DNA of 64,000 bases from Pyxicephalus adspersus (Eukaryota > Chordata > Amphibia > Anura > Pyxicephalidae), in NCBI RefSeq assembly GCF_032062135.1, contig NC_092858.1, positions 170,111,889 through 170,175,888 of the forward strand, read 5' to 3'. Below the pieces are notes generated by a model. The model searched no databases. It was given only the letters and a program-made list of their open reading frames with translations, and had not been told where the DNA came from. Both the position numbers and the translations under genes were made by a program. Shown here one piece after another: positions 47,401 through 59,982 of the stretch. The stretch's first letter is position 1, and each line of letters starts with the position of its first letter.

Positions 47401-50400
47401 ATCCAGGAGATCTGTGCAGCTGGGAATCCACTAATGGCTTTACACTCAGGAAATCCAGATCTGCTGACATCAAGCGACACGGAGGGCTGGGCTACAGAAA
47501 AATAAAACAGAAAAAAATACTGATGGATTATGACTACATTATTATTTTTTAAAAACAGTGGGAAAACTACAGGAAAGCTTTGGTGGACACAACGGGTTTT
47601 ACCCCTTGATACATCCATATATGGATATATAGCACCAATATATTACACAGTGCTGTACGTGAAATAGGGATTGCAAATGACAAACAAATACAGACAGTGA
47701 CACTGTATGAGAGGACCCTACCCCGAAGAGCTTACACTCTATTAGGATGGGGAACTAACACACAATTGGAAGGGAGATATGTAGTGGTGGGAAGTAGTGA
47801 ACGTTTCAAAAGACAGAAGAAGATGGGTAGGCAAGCTTTAAAAAAAGGTTTTGAGTGCTCTTTTAAAATGAGCAGAAAGTAGGAGCAAGCCGAATAGGAC
47901 GAGGAGACCATTCCAGAGAGTTGGAGCAGCTCTAGAGAAGTCTTGTATCCGTGCATGTGAAGAGGTATGAGTGAGGAAGTCATTAGTAGGTCATTGGAGG
48001 AGCGGAGAGAGCGGCTTGGGAAGTACTTTTTTCTACCAGGTCAGAAATGTAACTGGGACAATAACTGTGGAGGGATGTGAAGGCAAAGCACAGGACCTTG
48101 AATTGAAGGTGAATTGGAGGTGAAATGGAGAGAGTCGGGTTAGTGAAATACCAGAGAGGAGGAGGTTACTGTAGTCCAGACGAGAGATGATAAGAGCATG
48201 TACAAGGAGTTTGGTGATCTCAGGGGACAGGTAGGGGCCGATTTTGGATATGTTCCGTAGGTGAAAGTGACAGGACCTGGAAATGTTCTGAATATGGGGG
48301 GTAAATGAGAGGGCCGAGTCAAAGGTGACACCAAGACAACGTGCCTGAGGGGAGGGCCGAATAACAGAGTTGTTAACAGTTATAAATATGTCAGAGGGAG
48401 ATTTGGAATTTGAGGGGGGAATGATGAGTTCTGTTTTATCCAGGTTGAGTTTCAGGAATCGGTCAGACATCCATGATGAGACGGCTGACAGGCAGCATGA
48501 GACCTTATCCAGGACTGATGGAGACAGGTCAGGGGTGGACAGATAGACTTGAGTGTCATCACTCAAGATGACCATACAGATGGTACTGTAAGCCAAAGGA
48601 GGATATGAGACTACCGAGAGAGGAGGTGTACAGAGAAAAGAGGACCGGTCCAAGGACTGACCCTTGGGGGACACCAACAGGAAGGAGAGTGGGTGAGGAG
48701 GAGTTACCATTGAAAGAAACTTGAAAGGAGCGGTCAGACAGATAGGAAGCAAACCAAGAGAGAGCAGTGTCACTGATACCAATGGAGTGCATGATTTGTA
48801 TTAGAAGGGGATGATCAACAGTGTCAAAAGCTGAGGAAAGATCAAGAAGAAAAAGAAGGGAAAAGTTACCTTGAGACTTAGCTCTGATGGGGTCATTGGC
48901 CACTTTAGTAAGGGATGTTTCAGTGGAATGGGCAGCTCTAAAACCAGACTGGCGGGGGTCAGGGAGAGAGTTGGTGCTCAGGTAATCGGCAAGTCTTTTG
49001 TAGACAAGGCGTTGAAGAAGTTTGGAGACATATGGGAGAAGGGAGATAGGACGGTAGTTAGAGGGTAGGGAGGGGTCCAGTGAGGGTTTTTTCAGAATAG
49101 GGAGAAATATGGCATGTTTGAAAGCTGAGGGGTATTTACCAGTAGAAAGGGAGAGGTTGAATAGTTCAGTTAGGGCAGGGGCCAGGGTGGAGGAATGGGC
49201 ACAGAGTAGATGAAAAGGGAATTGGGTCAAGGGGACAGGCAGTAGATGGAGATGATGAGAGAAGGGAAGAGACTTTGTTCACAGTAACAGGGCTGAGGGA
49301 GGCCAGGGATGATTTACAGGTGGAAGGGGAGGGTATGGTTGGAGTGGTTCAGTGAGCAGAGACATCATGTCTGATCTTGTAATATCTTGGGCAGAGGGGG
49401 TTGTTGTGGGGGGAGCAGGTGTAGGGTTTAGGAGGGAGTCAATAGTTGAGAAGAGGTTGCATGGGGTGGAAGCTTGAGAGGAAATGACAGTGGAGAAATA
49501 ATTTTTTGTTTGGTGGGTGAGCTCGGAGTTTAAGCTTTGTAGCTTGGCTTTGTAGTCCATGAACTCAGTGCTGAGGCCAGATTTTCTCCACTTGCGCTCA
49601 GTTGCATGAACAGTCTTTTGTAACTGTTTGGTATGATTGTTGTGCCAAGGTCGGGGGTTGGCATGGTGAGGGTAGCAGAAGGTGGCAGGAGCAACATTAT
49701 CCAAAGCCAGGGAAAGAGAGTGGTTTAACTGGGTGGCAGCTCTATCTGCGGAGGTGATTTTGGAGAGTGCTGGAGTTAGGGACACAAGGAAGTTTGAGAA
49801 TGGGTTGTGGTCAAGGTTGCGGATATCTTCATCCATTGAGCTATCCATTGAGCAGGTCTGGGGTGTGGCAAAGAGGTGCAGGAGTTCGAAAGGTTGAAGG
49901 TTATAAGTTTGTGATCAGAAAGGGTAAATGGGGAGTTGTCAAGGAAGGCGAGATTGCAAAGGTTGCAAAGTTTACCAGGTCTAAAGTGTTGTCCGGCCAT
50001 GTGTGTGGAACCATTGATGTTCTGAGTCCAAACGAGGAGGTAATGGAGAGCAGTTTGGCTAAGGAACGATGGTCGGGCTCATCCACTGCAACATTAAAGT
50101 CACCAATGATGAGGGTGGGCAGGTCAAGGGAGAATGTGTGGGAGCCAGGAGGCAAAGTTATCCAAAAATTGTGATACTGGGCCGGAGGGGGGATGGGTGG
50201 TAGACAACAGCAACAATGAGGAGTAAGGGGCCAAAGAGACAGACAGAGTGGAATTCAAAAGAGGTGAAAGTGAGAGAGGGTGGGGTGGAAAGGACTCTGT
50301 ATGTACAGTTAGGTGAGAGAAGGAGACCCACACCACCCCCTACTCTGTTGTCAGGTCTGGGGGTATGTGTAAAGTGCAGGCCTCCATAGGAGAGAGCAGC

Positions 50401-53152
50401 AGCAGAGGCAGAGTCAGAGGAGGAAAGCTAAGGTTTAGTTAGAGCCAGAAAGAGCCACTTAAATTTGGGCTCGTGACCAGGGTTCCAACATGACCTTCCC
50501 TGTTGTTTAAATAGTAGTGCTTTAGGCCCTGAATATGGATGGCCTGATTATAGTAACATATAAGGGTTGGAAGGGAAATAAATATTAATTTTGCGTTCAG
50601 CTGGACCTAAGGGATAGTGAACAGATAAATCTATGGGGAGATTAAAGTTGCTGCAATAAATTCATTTACAAATGGGGGACATACTAAATACAATAATTTG
50701 AGGGTTGCAGGGGAAAACAATTGCATACACAAGGCAGAGATTTGGCAGAATGGGAGACATACCTATAGAAGGAGAAATACATGAAGATTAGTTGCAGGCA
50801 GATGGAGAAGGTGAATTCATCAGTGATGTTAGTAGATGATGATGATGATTATGATGGAATTCCCTGGATAATTTCCCATTGCACTTAAAACTTTGGCACT
50901 TAGATTTGGGCATGTGACCAGGGTCCCAATGTGACCTTGCCTGTGGTTTAAATAGAAGTGCTTTGGCCTGATTTATCAAAGCTCTCCAAGATTGAAGAAG
51001 ATGGACTATCAAGGGTGAACCTTGATGATCCAGCAATCATAGAAAGGATCTTCTCCAACTGGTACAACTAGGGAACTATTTTTAATTTGGGGAATTTGAA
51101 GGTCTGATGGAGTATTTATGCTTGAATATTTAAAGGCTCTACCTGCAAAAACAGCTTTTTATATTTTATTACATTACATCTATAAAATATAGCTAACATT
51201 TAAATTTGTACTTAATGTATTTAACAATTTTATTTCTCTGCATGAAAAAAACAGATGTACACACCTAATACTTGTAAAATGGTTGTACTGATGAAGGTCC
51301 CATTAAGACCTGACATTCCACAGGTATAATTTCCTCCATCGGATATCTGGGTGTCCTGGATGGTCAGTGATATATCAGTAATTGAAATCCTTGTACTGCA
51401 GTTGGTGTGTATTTTTTGTCCTCCGTTGTATATGGCAGCATATAAGAATAAACATGAAGAATTATTAATGTGATGAATCTTCCATATAACTCCTATGAAA
51501 TTATCTTGCTGATCTCCACATTGTAGAACTGTAGACGTGCCTCTTCTCCCAACCACAACAGTAACATCTGAAATTCAGAAAATATGAGTTCAAATTATTT
51601 TATTGTGTGTTCAATCTAACAGCCACATCTTATTATGTGTTCTACATGACTGTGACAAGGCAGATACTCCGCATACAGTGCCCTGCCCCCCTTAAAATCT
51701 CCTCAAATGACACCCCACTCAAATGGTGATTAAATGGCCGAAAGGCCTTTTAATTAACACATTTTCTCAAAACAATTACAAATAGATAAACATTTTCCCT
51801 AAATAACCAAAACAAATAAATAACCATAAATAACCAATTAGCAAATAGTTAACATAAATCACATAACAATACAAATACATAAATAACACATTTTCTTATA
51901 TCCTTGACTCAATAAACCCACTCTCCTGGTTACTGGTCCTCAAAGGCCCCCTCTACTATACCCCAAACTTATTTGGGTTTGCACCGCTGTGATATATATG
52001 CTCCCAGTCCCACCACAAGCTCAGGAATGATATCAGCAGCACTAACAGCCCATATCAACCAAGACCCATTAACCACCAATAACCAAATTCCAGACAGACC
52101 CATACCAAAGATGAGCCTCTCACCTTACTGAAATAGACCAGAAAACCACCTTCCTTCGAGGACCTCACAGCAGCCACAAACCCCAACCTAACTAAATCCC
52201 CACCATCACCCAAATACTAGGGAGGGTGGGCGGGAAACTTTCTTCACTCACCCCGTCCTGCCGTAGAATGATCCTCCACATGAGAAATATTAAATTGTGC
52301 AGGAACCTGTTTGCACCATTTTATCTGAAGGTTAGGTGAAAAACTTTAAAAAAACAATGGTTTTACAGCATTTGCAAACTTGTATATACTTGACTTGGGG
52401 AAGTTCAAATGCCCCTCACAGGCTCGGCACCCCCCCCCCCCAATTCCTCTATCCCCCATAATGACATCCCAATAAAGTCCAAAATGGCCAAATGTTTATT
52501 TGCACATTAATATTAAAATTAAATACAACAACCTTTATTAACATCAGTACAAATGTTACACAAAAAATAATAAATTATAACAATAATAATATTAACCTTA
52601 ACATTAACATAAAACTTTATAACCTCCCACTCAGGTCCTTAAAGGCCTTAACCTAACCAATTTCTAATTGGGATCTGAAAAAAAATGATTTTGTTTGTTC
52701 CCAGCCACACATACCATCAACTCAGGGACAATATCAGCTACCAGCATACTATCTCATTATCACAAATCCACCTCCACTCACTGTTACCCCTCCACTCCTG
52801 AGGTCCCATACCAGAGATGGTCCCCTCACCACTTTATAATGTTATCCATAACATTATGCTTTCACCTGCTGCTCAACTTCTGACCCCCCCCCCCCCCCCC
52901 CCCTTCAACTACATCACCCCTCCCCCTCTACCCTTCACCACGCTGCAAATTAGTACACCCTAGCATTGCCTGCTCCCTACCCCGTCCCAGTCACGGAGAC
53001 CTTCCACTATCCTTTCACTATGTTCTCCCGCTCCAGGCTTCAATTTCTAAGATGTAGATGTCGCTATATACGTAAATATGAAGCTTCTCCAGGCAGACCA
53101 GTATGTTCCTTTCTAAAAACACTAACCAGTACTTTAAATGTAAAAAGATGGA

Positions 53153-53238
<86 letters not shown>

Positions 53239-56200
53239 TATATGTTGCCCTTTAAATACATGATATGTTCTACAGGAAAAACTAATTTTTAAAAGCACAA
53301 ATAATTGATAAGGCAAAAAATGAAATGAAGTGATCAGGTGTCAGGAAACATTACAAATTATCTTGGGGATTAGGAACCCTACATTCAGACCCCAACCTCA
53401 TCTAGAATACCGTAGGTTATCAGCTTTTAGCTAGGACTGCTGTGCATGTGTTACATTGCAGTCATGAACCCAGGACTGTCCCTGGTACTCAGGGAATGTT
53501 TGAAGTTATTGCAGTGAAAATCTATTTTTGTGTCATCCCAATTCTAAAAAACATCCTTACACTGTAATTTTATAAAAGCTGTACAGATTCAGAAAAGAAA
53601 AAGCCAGGTAAATGTTTGTCATGTTTTCTAATAACTCAGAACACTGTTTCATGTTTCATATCAGTGGTTTCTGCTTTCTGTTTCAGTAAGCTGTTTCAGT
53701 TTACATACATCAAATTTAAAATGATATGAAAAAAACAAAAAATGAAAACGTTACATATTAAAACATAAAATATCATATTATATTATACTCATATCATATT
53801 ATACTTTGCTCAGATATTCACAGCTAATTCACTACTTGGTCATGCATGTTATTTTTCCACTAATGTTTGTATTCTCCTGCACGCACTATGACAGCCAGAC
53901 AAGTTGTCAGCAGCCATGCTTAGCACAGGATCCCTGCTTACCTAACAAGACTCCTTTCCACCCACAATTAACATTTCCCAGAAGGATGTCCCATGCCAAA
54001 GATATGTCAATAAATGTCAATGTTCGGATAGTAACAGGTGACACCGTTTGGTTGCTGGACGCCATTCCAAGATGTCACAGCTTGGGTCAAACCGATGGTC
54101 ACAATGTCAGCTATGGCACGGTGATCACATAATCACCATCTATACTCCTGACTACTGGAACTCCGCCTAAACCTCCTTAAGGGCTTTCCGTCATTCACAT
54201 GATCCAACCAATTTTGTAGCATCGCTACACTAAATCCACTCATAAACAAAGGATAAGAAATAAATTGGCCCCCTAAATAATCCTCTGTTTACCCAACATA
54301 ACATTTTTGAAGAGAAGAAAAGGAAGGCTATTTCAATGGCACTCATTTTTCAGTGTGTAAAAGAGTAAAAACATTACTAATTACTACATGTTAAAAATTA
54401 TTACCCAATAATAAAAAGTTGTTTTACAACAAATTGCATACAAACACCAAACAGATAAAAAAAAAAATCACACTTTGATTGCCATGATACATTTAAATAG
54501 GTAAATAAAGGTTACCCGACACATTTCGCCTAAAAGGCTTCCTCAGGGGACTTGGGGAACCAATAGCCCACTAGAAAAAACTAATACAGAAAAATATCTT
54601 AACAAACAAAATCCTCTCCAAAGAAAAGAAAAACATCCTGTTTAAAAATCCTAATTGCATTGTACAAAAAAGAGGTTCCCATAATATCACATAATTACCA
54701 GATTTTATTAAATAAACCAACAGCCAAAGCAGAACGTTAAGGTTGGAATGGGATACAACAATTTACTTAATCATTAATCATTAATCAATCATTAAATTAA
54801 ATATTAATCATCAGCACAGATTCCCACTAATCAATTCCATAAAAAAGATCTAAATATAAATACTCACATAAGGAGATGTGAACTGCTGGAACGCAGCAAA
54901 CTGTGTAAGCAAACTATATTGTGATCAAATTTTTGTTCTCCGGTTGCCTCACTATATTAGAAAAAAAACTTCTACCATGGCATTATGCTCTCTATACATC
55001 TACCTTGTTAACATCTAAGGTAGGTTCTAAAGCTATCCCCTATCCTTCAGAATGGTTAAATGATTGTTCTGTATTGGAATTTCAGACTAATGATTTGCCT
55101 TTTCCAATAGGCTACCAGTTTTGTTTCCCTGATTTTGATATAACATTCCAACCTTAACGTTCTGCTTTGGCTGTTCATTTATTTATTCAAATCAGGAAAT
55201 TCTGTGATATAATGGGAATCTCTTTTTTGTTCAATGCAATTTGGATTTTGAAACAGAATGTTTTTCTATGCACCGTCATATATGGAAAAGGTGAACTCAC
55301 CTTGGTTTGTACCATTCACGTTTATCTCCCTGCGGTTGTCCTGCTTGGCTTAAATCTGTTGGCAGCTTTCATCCTGATCTTTAATACTATTGGGATTGGA
55401 TAAGTAAGTAATTTGCTTATGGTATTTGTATAGTTCTTAGCATATTGGTAGATGACCTTTATGGAACAAGTTTATTCATTAGTCCTTTTTCTGTTCAGAA
55501 TATACTGAATATACGTTTCCAGCTATCCAGCAAACCCCTAGCAAATCAGGCTTTCTATTTTTATTGTACTGAACACACTGTGATATCCAAAAATGTAAGT
55601 GTTGAATATTTTTATTTCTTTACATTCATAAATAGTTTTTGCTTTATACAAATATTGTTTGTTTTGGAGAGGATTTTATTTGTTAAGATACTTTTTTCTG
55701 TATTACTTTTCTTCTAGTGTGCTATTGGTTCCCCAAGTCCCCTGCGGAAGCTTTGGGTGAAATGCGTTGGGAAGGGAAACCTTTATTCACATGTTTTTTT
55801 ATATATATATTTGTTGTTTGTATGGAATTTGTTGTAAAAAAAAATCTTTTTTTTATATTGGGTAATAATTTTTAACATGTAGTAATTATTTAAGTACCAT
55901 ATATATACCCGCGTATAGGCCGACTTTTTCAGCACCTAAAATGTGCTGAAAAAGTCACCCTCGGCTTATACGCAGTCAGGTGCAGAAAAGCATCCGATCA
56001 GGCAGCCGCGTCCAGTGGTTTCTGTCCCCTGATGCCAATGCCATTAGGCTGCAGTGGAAATACGCTGGCCACAAAAGCTGGGTACGATAGAGTTACGGCG
56101 GCTACACACAGCCAAATTCAAAAACGGTTATAGCGCAATCTGATTGTCATACAACATTGTATAACAATCAGATTACAACTGAAAATCCCACTTACCTTGT

Positions 56201-57463
56201 CCCCGCAGCTCCTCCAGAGAAGTCTTCAGTCCTCAGCAGCCGAATGACGTTCTTCACGTTTCCCAGTGACATTGGTGCATGCGGGAGGAGCGGTGGGAAA
56301 TTCAAATAATTTTATATTGGATTGAATACAAAATAGCTGTATTGAGTCCAATGCAAAGAAATCTTTATATATTATATATATAATTATATATTTTATAAGC
56401 TACTGTACAGTTATATTACATTATACACTATTTTTTATATTTTTTTTATCGGTTTTTTTATTTAAAATGTAATATTACATTTATTAAATATTGGACATAT
56501 TATGGTGAGATATGCTTAAGAATTATAGCCTACAATGTAAAATAAATTTCCATGCAAAAAAATGTAACGCTTTTTGCGTGGAAATACAGCAAAAAATATT
56601 TATATACAGTAATGCTTTTATTCTTTTACACACTGAAAAATGAGTGCCATATGAATAGCCATCCTTTCCTATTTTCTTCTCCTCAATGATTTCTAAAGTT
56701 AAAGGCTAGGCACCCACCGGACTAACCGGTACCACTTGGTCAGTACTGGTTCCCTATTAGAAAAACCCTCCCAATCTATAAGATCAACATAAAATTTGCC
56801 ATCACTACTTCTGTAAGACCAGTAATTGGTCAATGTCTTAACTAGTATAGCCACACTCTTCCAATTATGACTACGAACAGCCTTGCCTATGCACATACAA
56901 TGCAAATTCTTAGGCCTTTCCTGCTGTTGTCACCAGCCCAAAACCTGCCCTGAGAAACAACATACAGCTATCAGTGTAGTAACAGGTAACATGACATAAA
57001 CCAAATGAAAAAGATCATATAGGACTAGCACCAAGCTTCCAAAAATTAAGATATGATAAAAAAATGATGAAGTGATAGTAGTATAGGTAAAAAAAACTTT
57101 TAGTACCAGCAAGAACATGTAATTGCCCCCGTTGTTTATATATAGCCCCCATGTGTTCTAGATTTGGGCTGTACATAAAGTAAAGTATTCCATCCTCTTT
57201 TGGACTAATACCACCTTAAAAACATTTTATCTAGTCAGTCTCTAGGATTGGATTTGTAATAAATGAAAATAACATATATGATTGCCCCAGTGGGCAGCTA
57301 CACAAATATCAGTTATAAATATAAACTTTTATAAACTCCTTATCTTCACACTCTTACATTATTGGGTGCACAGAATTCTAAAATGACATAAATGCAATGG
57401 GTGAACTTACCTGTTGTGAATGTAAATCCACAAAAAAAAAAATATAAGGAGAGGAACAATCAT
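44386..57463 (-). CDS. CD200R1: CD200R1-like receptor, unit M4 (membrane Arg, short tail; leader possibly frameshifted)
   Basis: Exons are leader 57411-57463, V 51265-51567, C2 47237-47491, membrane 45900-45996 and juxtamembrane 44930-44990, with a last exon relic near 44386-44484. Both Ig domains are open with all family cysteines. The juxtamembrane exon has TAG at 44954-44956, so translation would end [12 protein letters not shown] after the membrane, about 247 residues, with no tyrosine tail. The leader carries a T run of 11 (A run at 57432-57442), one nt longer than needed. If real this breaks the frame, but homopolymer length is error-prone. A LINE occupies the V-to-C2 intron. Confidence 0.6.
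44930..44990 (-). CDS. M4 exon 5 with in-frame stop
   Basis: Splice sites are normal, but the homologue of CAC CAG reads CTC TAG, truncating the tail to 12 residues after the split Arg. Confidence 0.7.
45900..45996 (-). CDS. M4 exon 4, transmembrane segment with arginine
   Basis: It encodes [19 protein letters not shown] and onward to [10 protein letters not shown], with Arg at CGT 45965-45967. The acceptor is CTAGCAG and the donor GTATAC. Confidence 0.8.
46375..46770 (-). repeat. Intronic minisatellite of M4
   Basis: 'gtctgtactgaggcctttca'-type units lie between the C2 and membrane exons, same orientation relative to the gene as elsewhere. Confidence 0.8.
47237..47491 (-). CDS. M4 exon 3, Ig C2-type domain
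   Basis: The 255-nt exon has [20 protein letters not shown] and VTCFVSHP; it enters and leaves in phase 1. Confidence 0.85.
47622..50450 (-). mobile_element. LINE of the CR1/L2/Rex1 group
   Basis: A - strand retrotransposon of about 2.8 kb lies in the M4 V-to-C2 intron. It has endonuclease pieces ([21 protein letters not shown]; about 49776-50336), a central region (49279-49848) and reverse transcriptase (48559-49230) with [21 protein letters not shown] and [13 protein letters not shown]. The DD box (SDDTQVYLS) and the 3' region are in another frame (48033-48782). Several frameshifts show it is dead. The short 3' end near 47630 carries 'cacagtgctgtac'. Sequence beside its 5' end (50455-50520) recurs at 50887-50955. 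Confidence 0.85.
50960..51050. mobile_element. Partial MITE, foldback family
   Basis: Only the left end, 'ggcctgatttatcaaagctc', and part of one arm are present. Confidence 0.55.
51265..51567 (-). CDS. M4 exon 2, Ig V-type domain
   Basis: The 303-nt exon encodes [25 protein letters not shown] and [11 protein letters not shown]. It is one codon shorter than in A and fully open. Confidence 0.85.
51650..52960. repeat. Two diverged copies of an unclassified repeat
   Basis: 51700-52260 and 52440-52960 share an order of motifs ('aatatcagc', 'cagacccataccaaagat' against 'ggtcccataccagagatgg'). There is no coding capacity; a C run lies at about 52886-52904. Confidence 0.5.
53155..53227. repeat. (AT)n microsatellite
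   Basis: Long alternating AT is broken by a short ACACAC and followed by a T run. Confidence 0.95.
54508..54561 (-). ncRNA. Hammerhead ribozyme-like motif H1
   Basis: On the - strand CTGAGGA (54540-54546) fits the CUGANGA core. A hairpin GCCT-TTT-AGGC follows, then GAAA (54524-54527), a short ATGTGT stem III and C at the cleavage position. The flanks GGTTCCCC...CCC and GGGTAACC can pair as stem I with an internal loop. One extra A precedes stem II. Confidence 0.5.
55727..55781 (+). ncRNA. Degraded hammerhead-like motif H2
   Basis: It has the same plan as H1, but the core reads CTGCGGA (55742-55748) and stem II is disrupted. GAAATGCGTT follows. It is probably inactive. Confidence 0.4.
57411..57463 (-). 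CDS. M4 exon 1, signal peptide with T-run frameshift
   Basis: It starts [10 protein letters not shown], but the exon is 53 nt rather than 52. The donor CAACAG|GTAAGT is intact. With one T fewer it would resemble the M1 leader. Confidence 0.5.
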
Positions 57464-57640
57464 GGTTCTTGTAGACAAAGTGTTTCACAAATAATATTAA
57501 GTATTTCAGCAAAACAATCTTCTTTTGGTTTTCAGCTTTGGTCAGCTCACTGCCACACCTTCACCCTTGTGCAGATATATAGGTTCCTTATTAAACACTG
57601 CTCACTAATACATCCTGTCATCTAAATATAGACTCTATAA
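57464..57640 (-). promoter_or_regulatory. M4 proximal promoter
   Basis: It is homologous to the M1 and A promoters, with a 'tagtgagcagtgttta' phrase, GTGAGCTGACCA and an ETS-like AGGATGT (57610-57616) in place of AGGAAGT. Confidence 0.45.
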
Positions 57641-58159
57641 AATAAATAGGGTAAAATAACATGTTAGTGTCTGTAGAGTGTGCGTTTGGTTTCCAGTGTC
57701 TTAGCCCTTTCATTATCTCTAAAAAAACTTTTTCCCCTTAAACTCCACATTATTAGCATTAGTACACATACATATAGACTGTGATGTGTTTGTGTTTTCT
57801 TAAATCTAGGTCCCTTTAGTTTAGTATAGTTCACCATACATTGCAACTTCTCCTTCTATTCTTGCTGTATTTTGGAACTCTAGCACTGCAATATATACTT
57901 TCCTCTGTAAAATATTACTCTCACTTTGGACTGTGAGTGCAACACATAACTTTAACCATTATTATACATCACAGATTTATTAGATATATATGTGATGGAC
58001 GCCCTGTTTTTTTCTCAATATCCTAATATGATTTTTGTGTATATGTGTCTGATTTATATGTTGTAATATTCATTTTATAACAGCAAATACGCACCTGTCC
58101 CACCCTACCTTCTTTTTTGCTACTTTACTGCTACTGTCTGCCCACAATGTGGGTTAAAG

Positions 58160-58435
58160 CAGTGGTCGCCAACCTTTTCAGTTCCACGGACCACTAAAAT
58201 CACCGGCTCCTGACAGCACTTGCGTAGGGCGACGGGTGTCACTCAAAGGGGGAGAAACCTCCCCCAGAGTGAAATCATTATGACACAACCCTGCCCACCC
58301 TCCCATCGCAGATCTGAGCCTGCGATAGGAGAGTGGGCGGGTTGTGTGCAGGGACCCCCAAAATTTTCCCCCTCTTTTATGGTTGAGTCGCGGACCCCCA
58401 AAATTTTCTCGCGGATCACCGGTTGGCGACCTCTA
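58160..58435. mobile_element. hAT-type MITE with 8-bp target duplication
   Basis: The ends CAGTGGTCGCCAACC and its near-inverse (ending GGTTGGCGACCTCTA) are flanked on both sides by GGTTAAAG (58152-58159 and 58436-58443). Eight-base duplications and CAGTGG ends are typical of hAT elements. It defines the ends of the family seen as fragments in unit A. Confidence 0.85.
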
Positions 58436-58500
58436 GGTTAAAGGACTAGTGGAAGAGATCTTTGTATAGCACAGAATAGTAAGTTAGTAAATCAGTCTCT

Positions 58501-58545
58501 AAAACCCCCCTGAGGAATCCATATTGGCGAAACGCGTTGGTTACA
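58501..58545 (+). ncRNA. Hammerhead ribozyme-like motif H3
   Basis: CTGAGGA (58510-58516), a CCA-TAT-TGG hairpin, GAAA (58529-58532), palindromic ACGCGT as a minimal stem III, T at the cleavage position, then GGTT, which can pair with an upstream AACC. It closely follows the type I minimal hammerhead plan. Confidence 0.5.
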
Positions 58546-59925
58546 CAAAGACAATTTTGAGTACTGTGGAGATTTGTAATTAGAGAATCATTGCACATGC
58601 GGTATATTTGATATATTTCGATGTACTATACTGTATACTAAGTAGACGAGATCTGTTTAGTCAACACTATTTTTGCATAAGTAAATGTTACACGATTGTT
58701 GCCAAAAAATCCTTTCCTTCGTAGTTCTTTCTTTTTCCCTTAGCACAGGATAGGCCAAGCCATTCTGTATTGGGTTAATCACCTGACATTTATTGATGAA
58801 AGTAACGCTTTAAGTTTAACGTGTAACATACAATTGGAAGGAACATTTTGCTCCATTTATGTTTTGTGACAGCACACAATATATGTTTTTACCATGAAAA
58901 CCCCTGATTTTTCTTATATTTCATATTCCAGTTTCATATTAGTAACAATAAAAGGTTGGCATAATTTATCTTTTATAGGAGGTGGGAACCTCTACCAATA
59001 ATTATTATCTACATATACACAGGTGGTCTTTTTCTCACTGTGCTACAATATACAGTATTATAGTAGATGATATAGTCAAATAATGCAAAAAGTATCCCTA
59101 ATGTAATGTAAGTACCCCTCTAAATTATTAGCTTGAATGTATTTACTGAAAACAATGGACAATTGTGTACTCTGAATAGATCTTGCTTTAAAATGGGATT
59201 TCCAACAATTTAATTGTAATGATCAGGTGCATAAAAACTTGCCATAGAATGTATGTTCTTTTTATTGCTATACGAGCTCCAGAATTACTTCTGCTATGTA
59301 GATTTGAATAATGTGTATTAGAAAGTCCACTAATTTCTAGAATTAGAAAACACAGCAAACTGAAAGAAGATACAAAATACAAAAGTCACTCAACATTTTT
59401 AACCAAAAAACATGTTTAGTACTATAATAGCTGCTCACATTGCTGTAGTTTATAGGATTTTTCAGTCTGCTTTCAGAAACTAGATAACCTTGTGAAAACC
59501 AATAGGAAACATGAGCAGGAGCTGAGGTTGTATTTTTTTTGCAGAAGTTTGTAGTATATTGTTCACTTTTAGCAGCTCACAATAAGTGTTGGGCATTGTG
59601 AACATCAGAAATGTCCTTTTTGTTTTAACCACTAGACCACCATTTCCTGTATCTTCATTTCAAAATAAACAAAGGAAATAAAGCACTAATATATTTTTAT
59701 TTTCAGAAGCTTATGACATGGAGCAGTGGGATGATACCATGTTAATGTTAAGTAAACCCCAAAAAAGTATTATTATATCTATTATAGCTGTATGGCTTTG
59801 GCTTGATTTAAATTATGGTATGCAAACAAAACAAAACATAAGATGTCAGAAAAATATTATAACAATATTTCTTATATTAACAATTCTGTTTAATCCTTCC
59901 ACAGTCCAATATCTTCATTCACATG

Positions 59926-59982
59926 TTACAACATGTTTTCCTTCTGGGTATAGGTGGCATAAGGTTCAATTTCTTGTCTGTT
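59926..59982 (-). pseudogene. M5 last exon with mutated acceptor
   Basis: The tyrosine motif EPYATYTQK is intact, but the AG expected at 59983-59984 is missing. Use of AACAG|ACAAG would shift the frame into an immediate TGA. Confidence 0.6.

Larger units (their letters stand above)
54300..56700. mobile_element. Inverted pair of Penelope-like terminal repeats
   Basis: 54300-54590 and 55690-55895 (continuing at about 56640-56690) are diverged inverse copies. Each contains a hammerhead-like motif. The space between them (54.6-55.7 kb) shows no reverse transcriptase. 55898-56580 is a secondary insertion with 'tatatacccgcgtataggcc' at its left. The Penelope assignment rests on the ribozyme motif and is inferred. 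Confidence 0.45.

Noticed and set aside
53134..53316. Frames rich in Ile-Tyr
   Set aside because: These are direct translation of the AT microsatellite.
50959..53800. Missing exon of M4 in the long V-to-leader intron
   Set aside because: Only repeats and ancestral intron DNA were found; no acceptor-frame-donor combination matches a CD200R exon.
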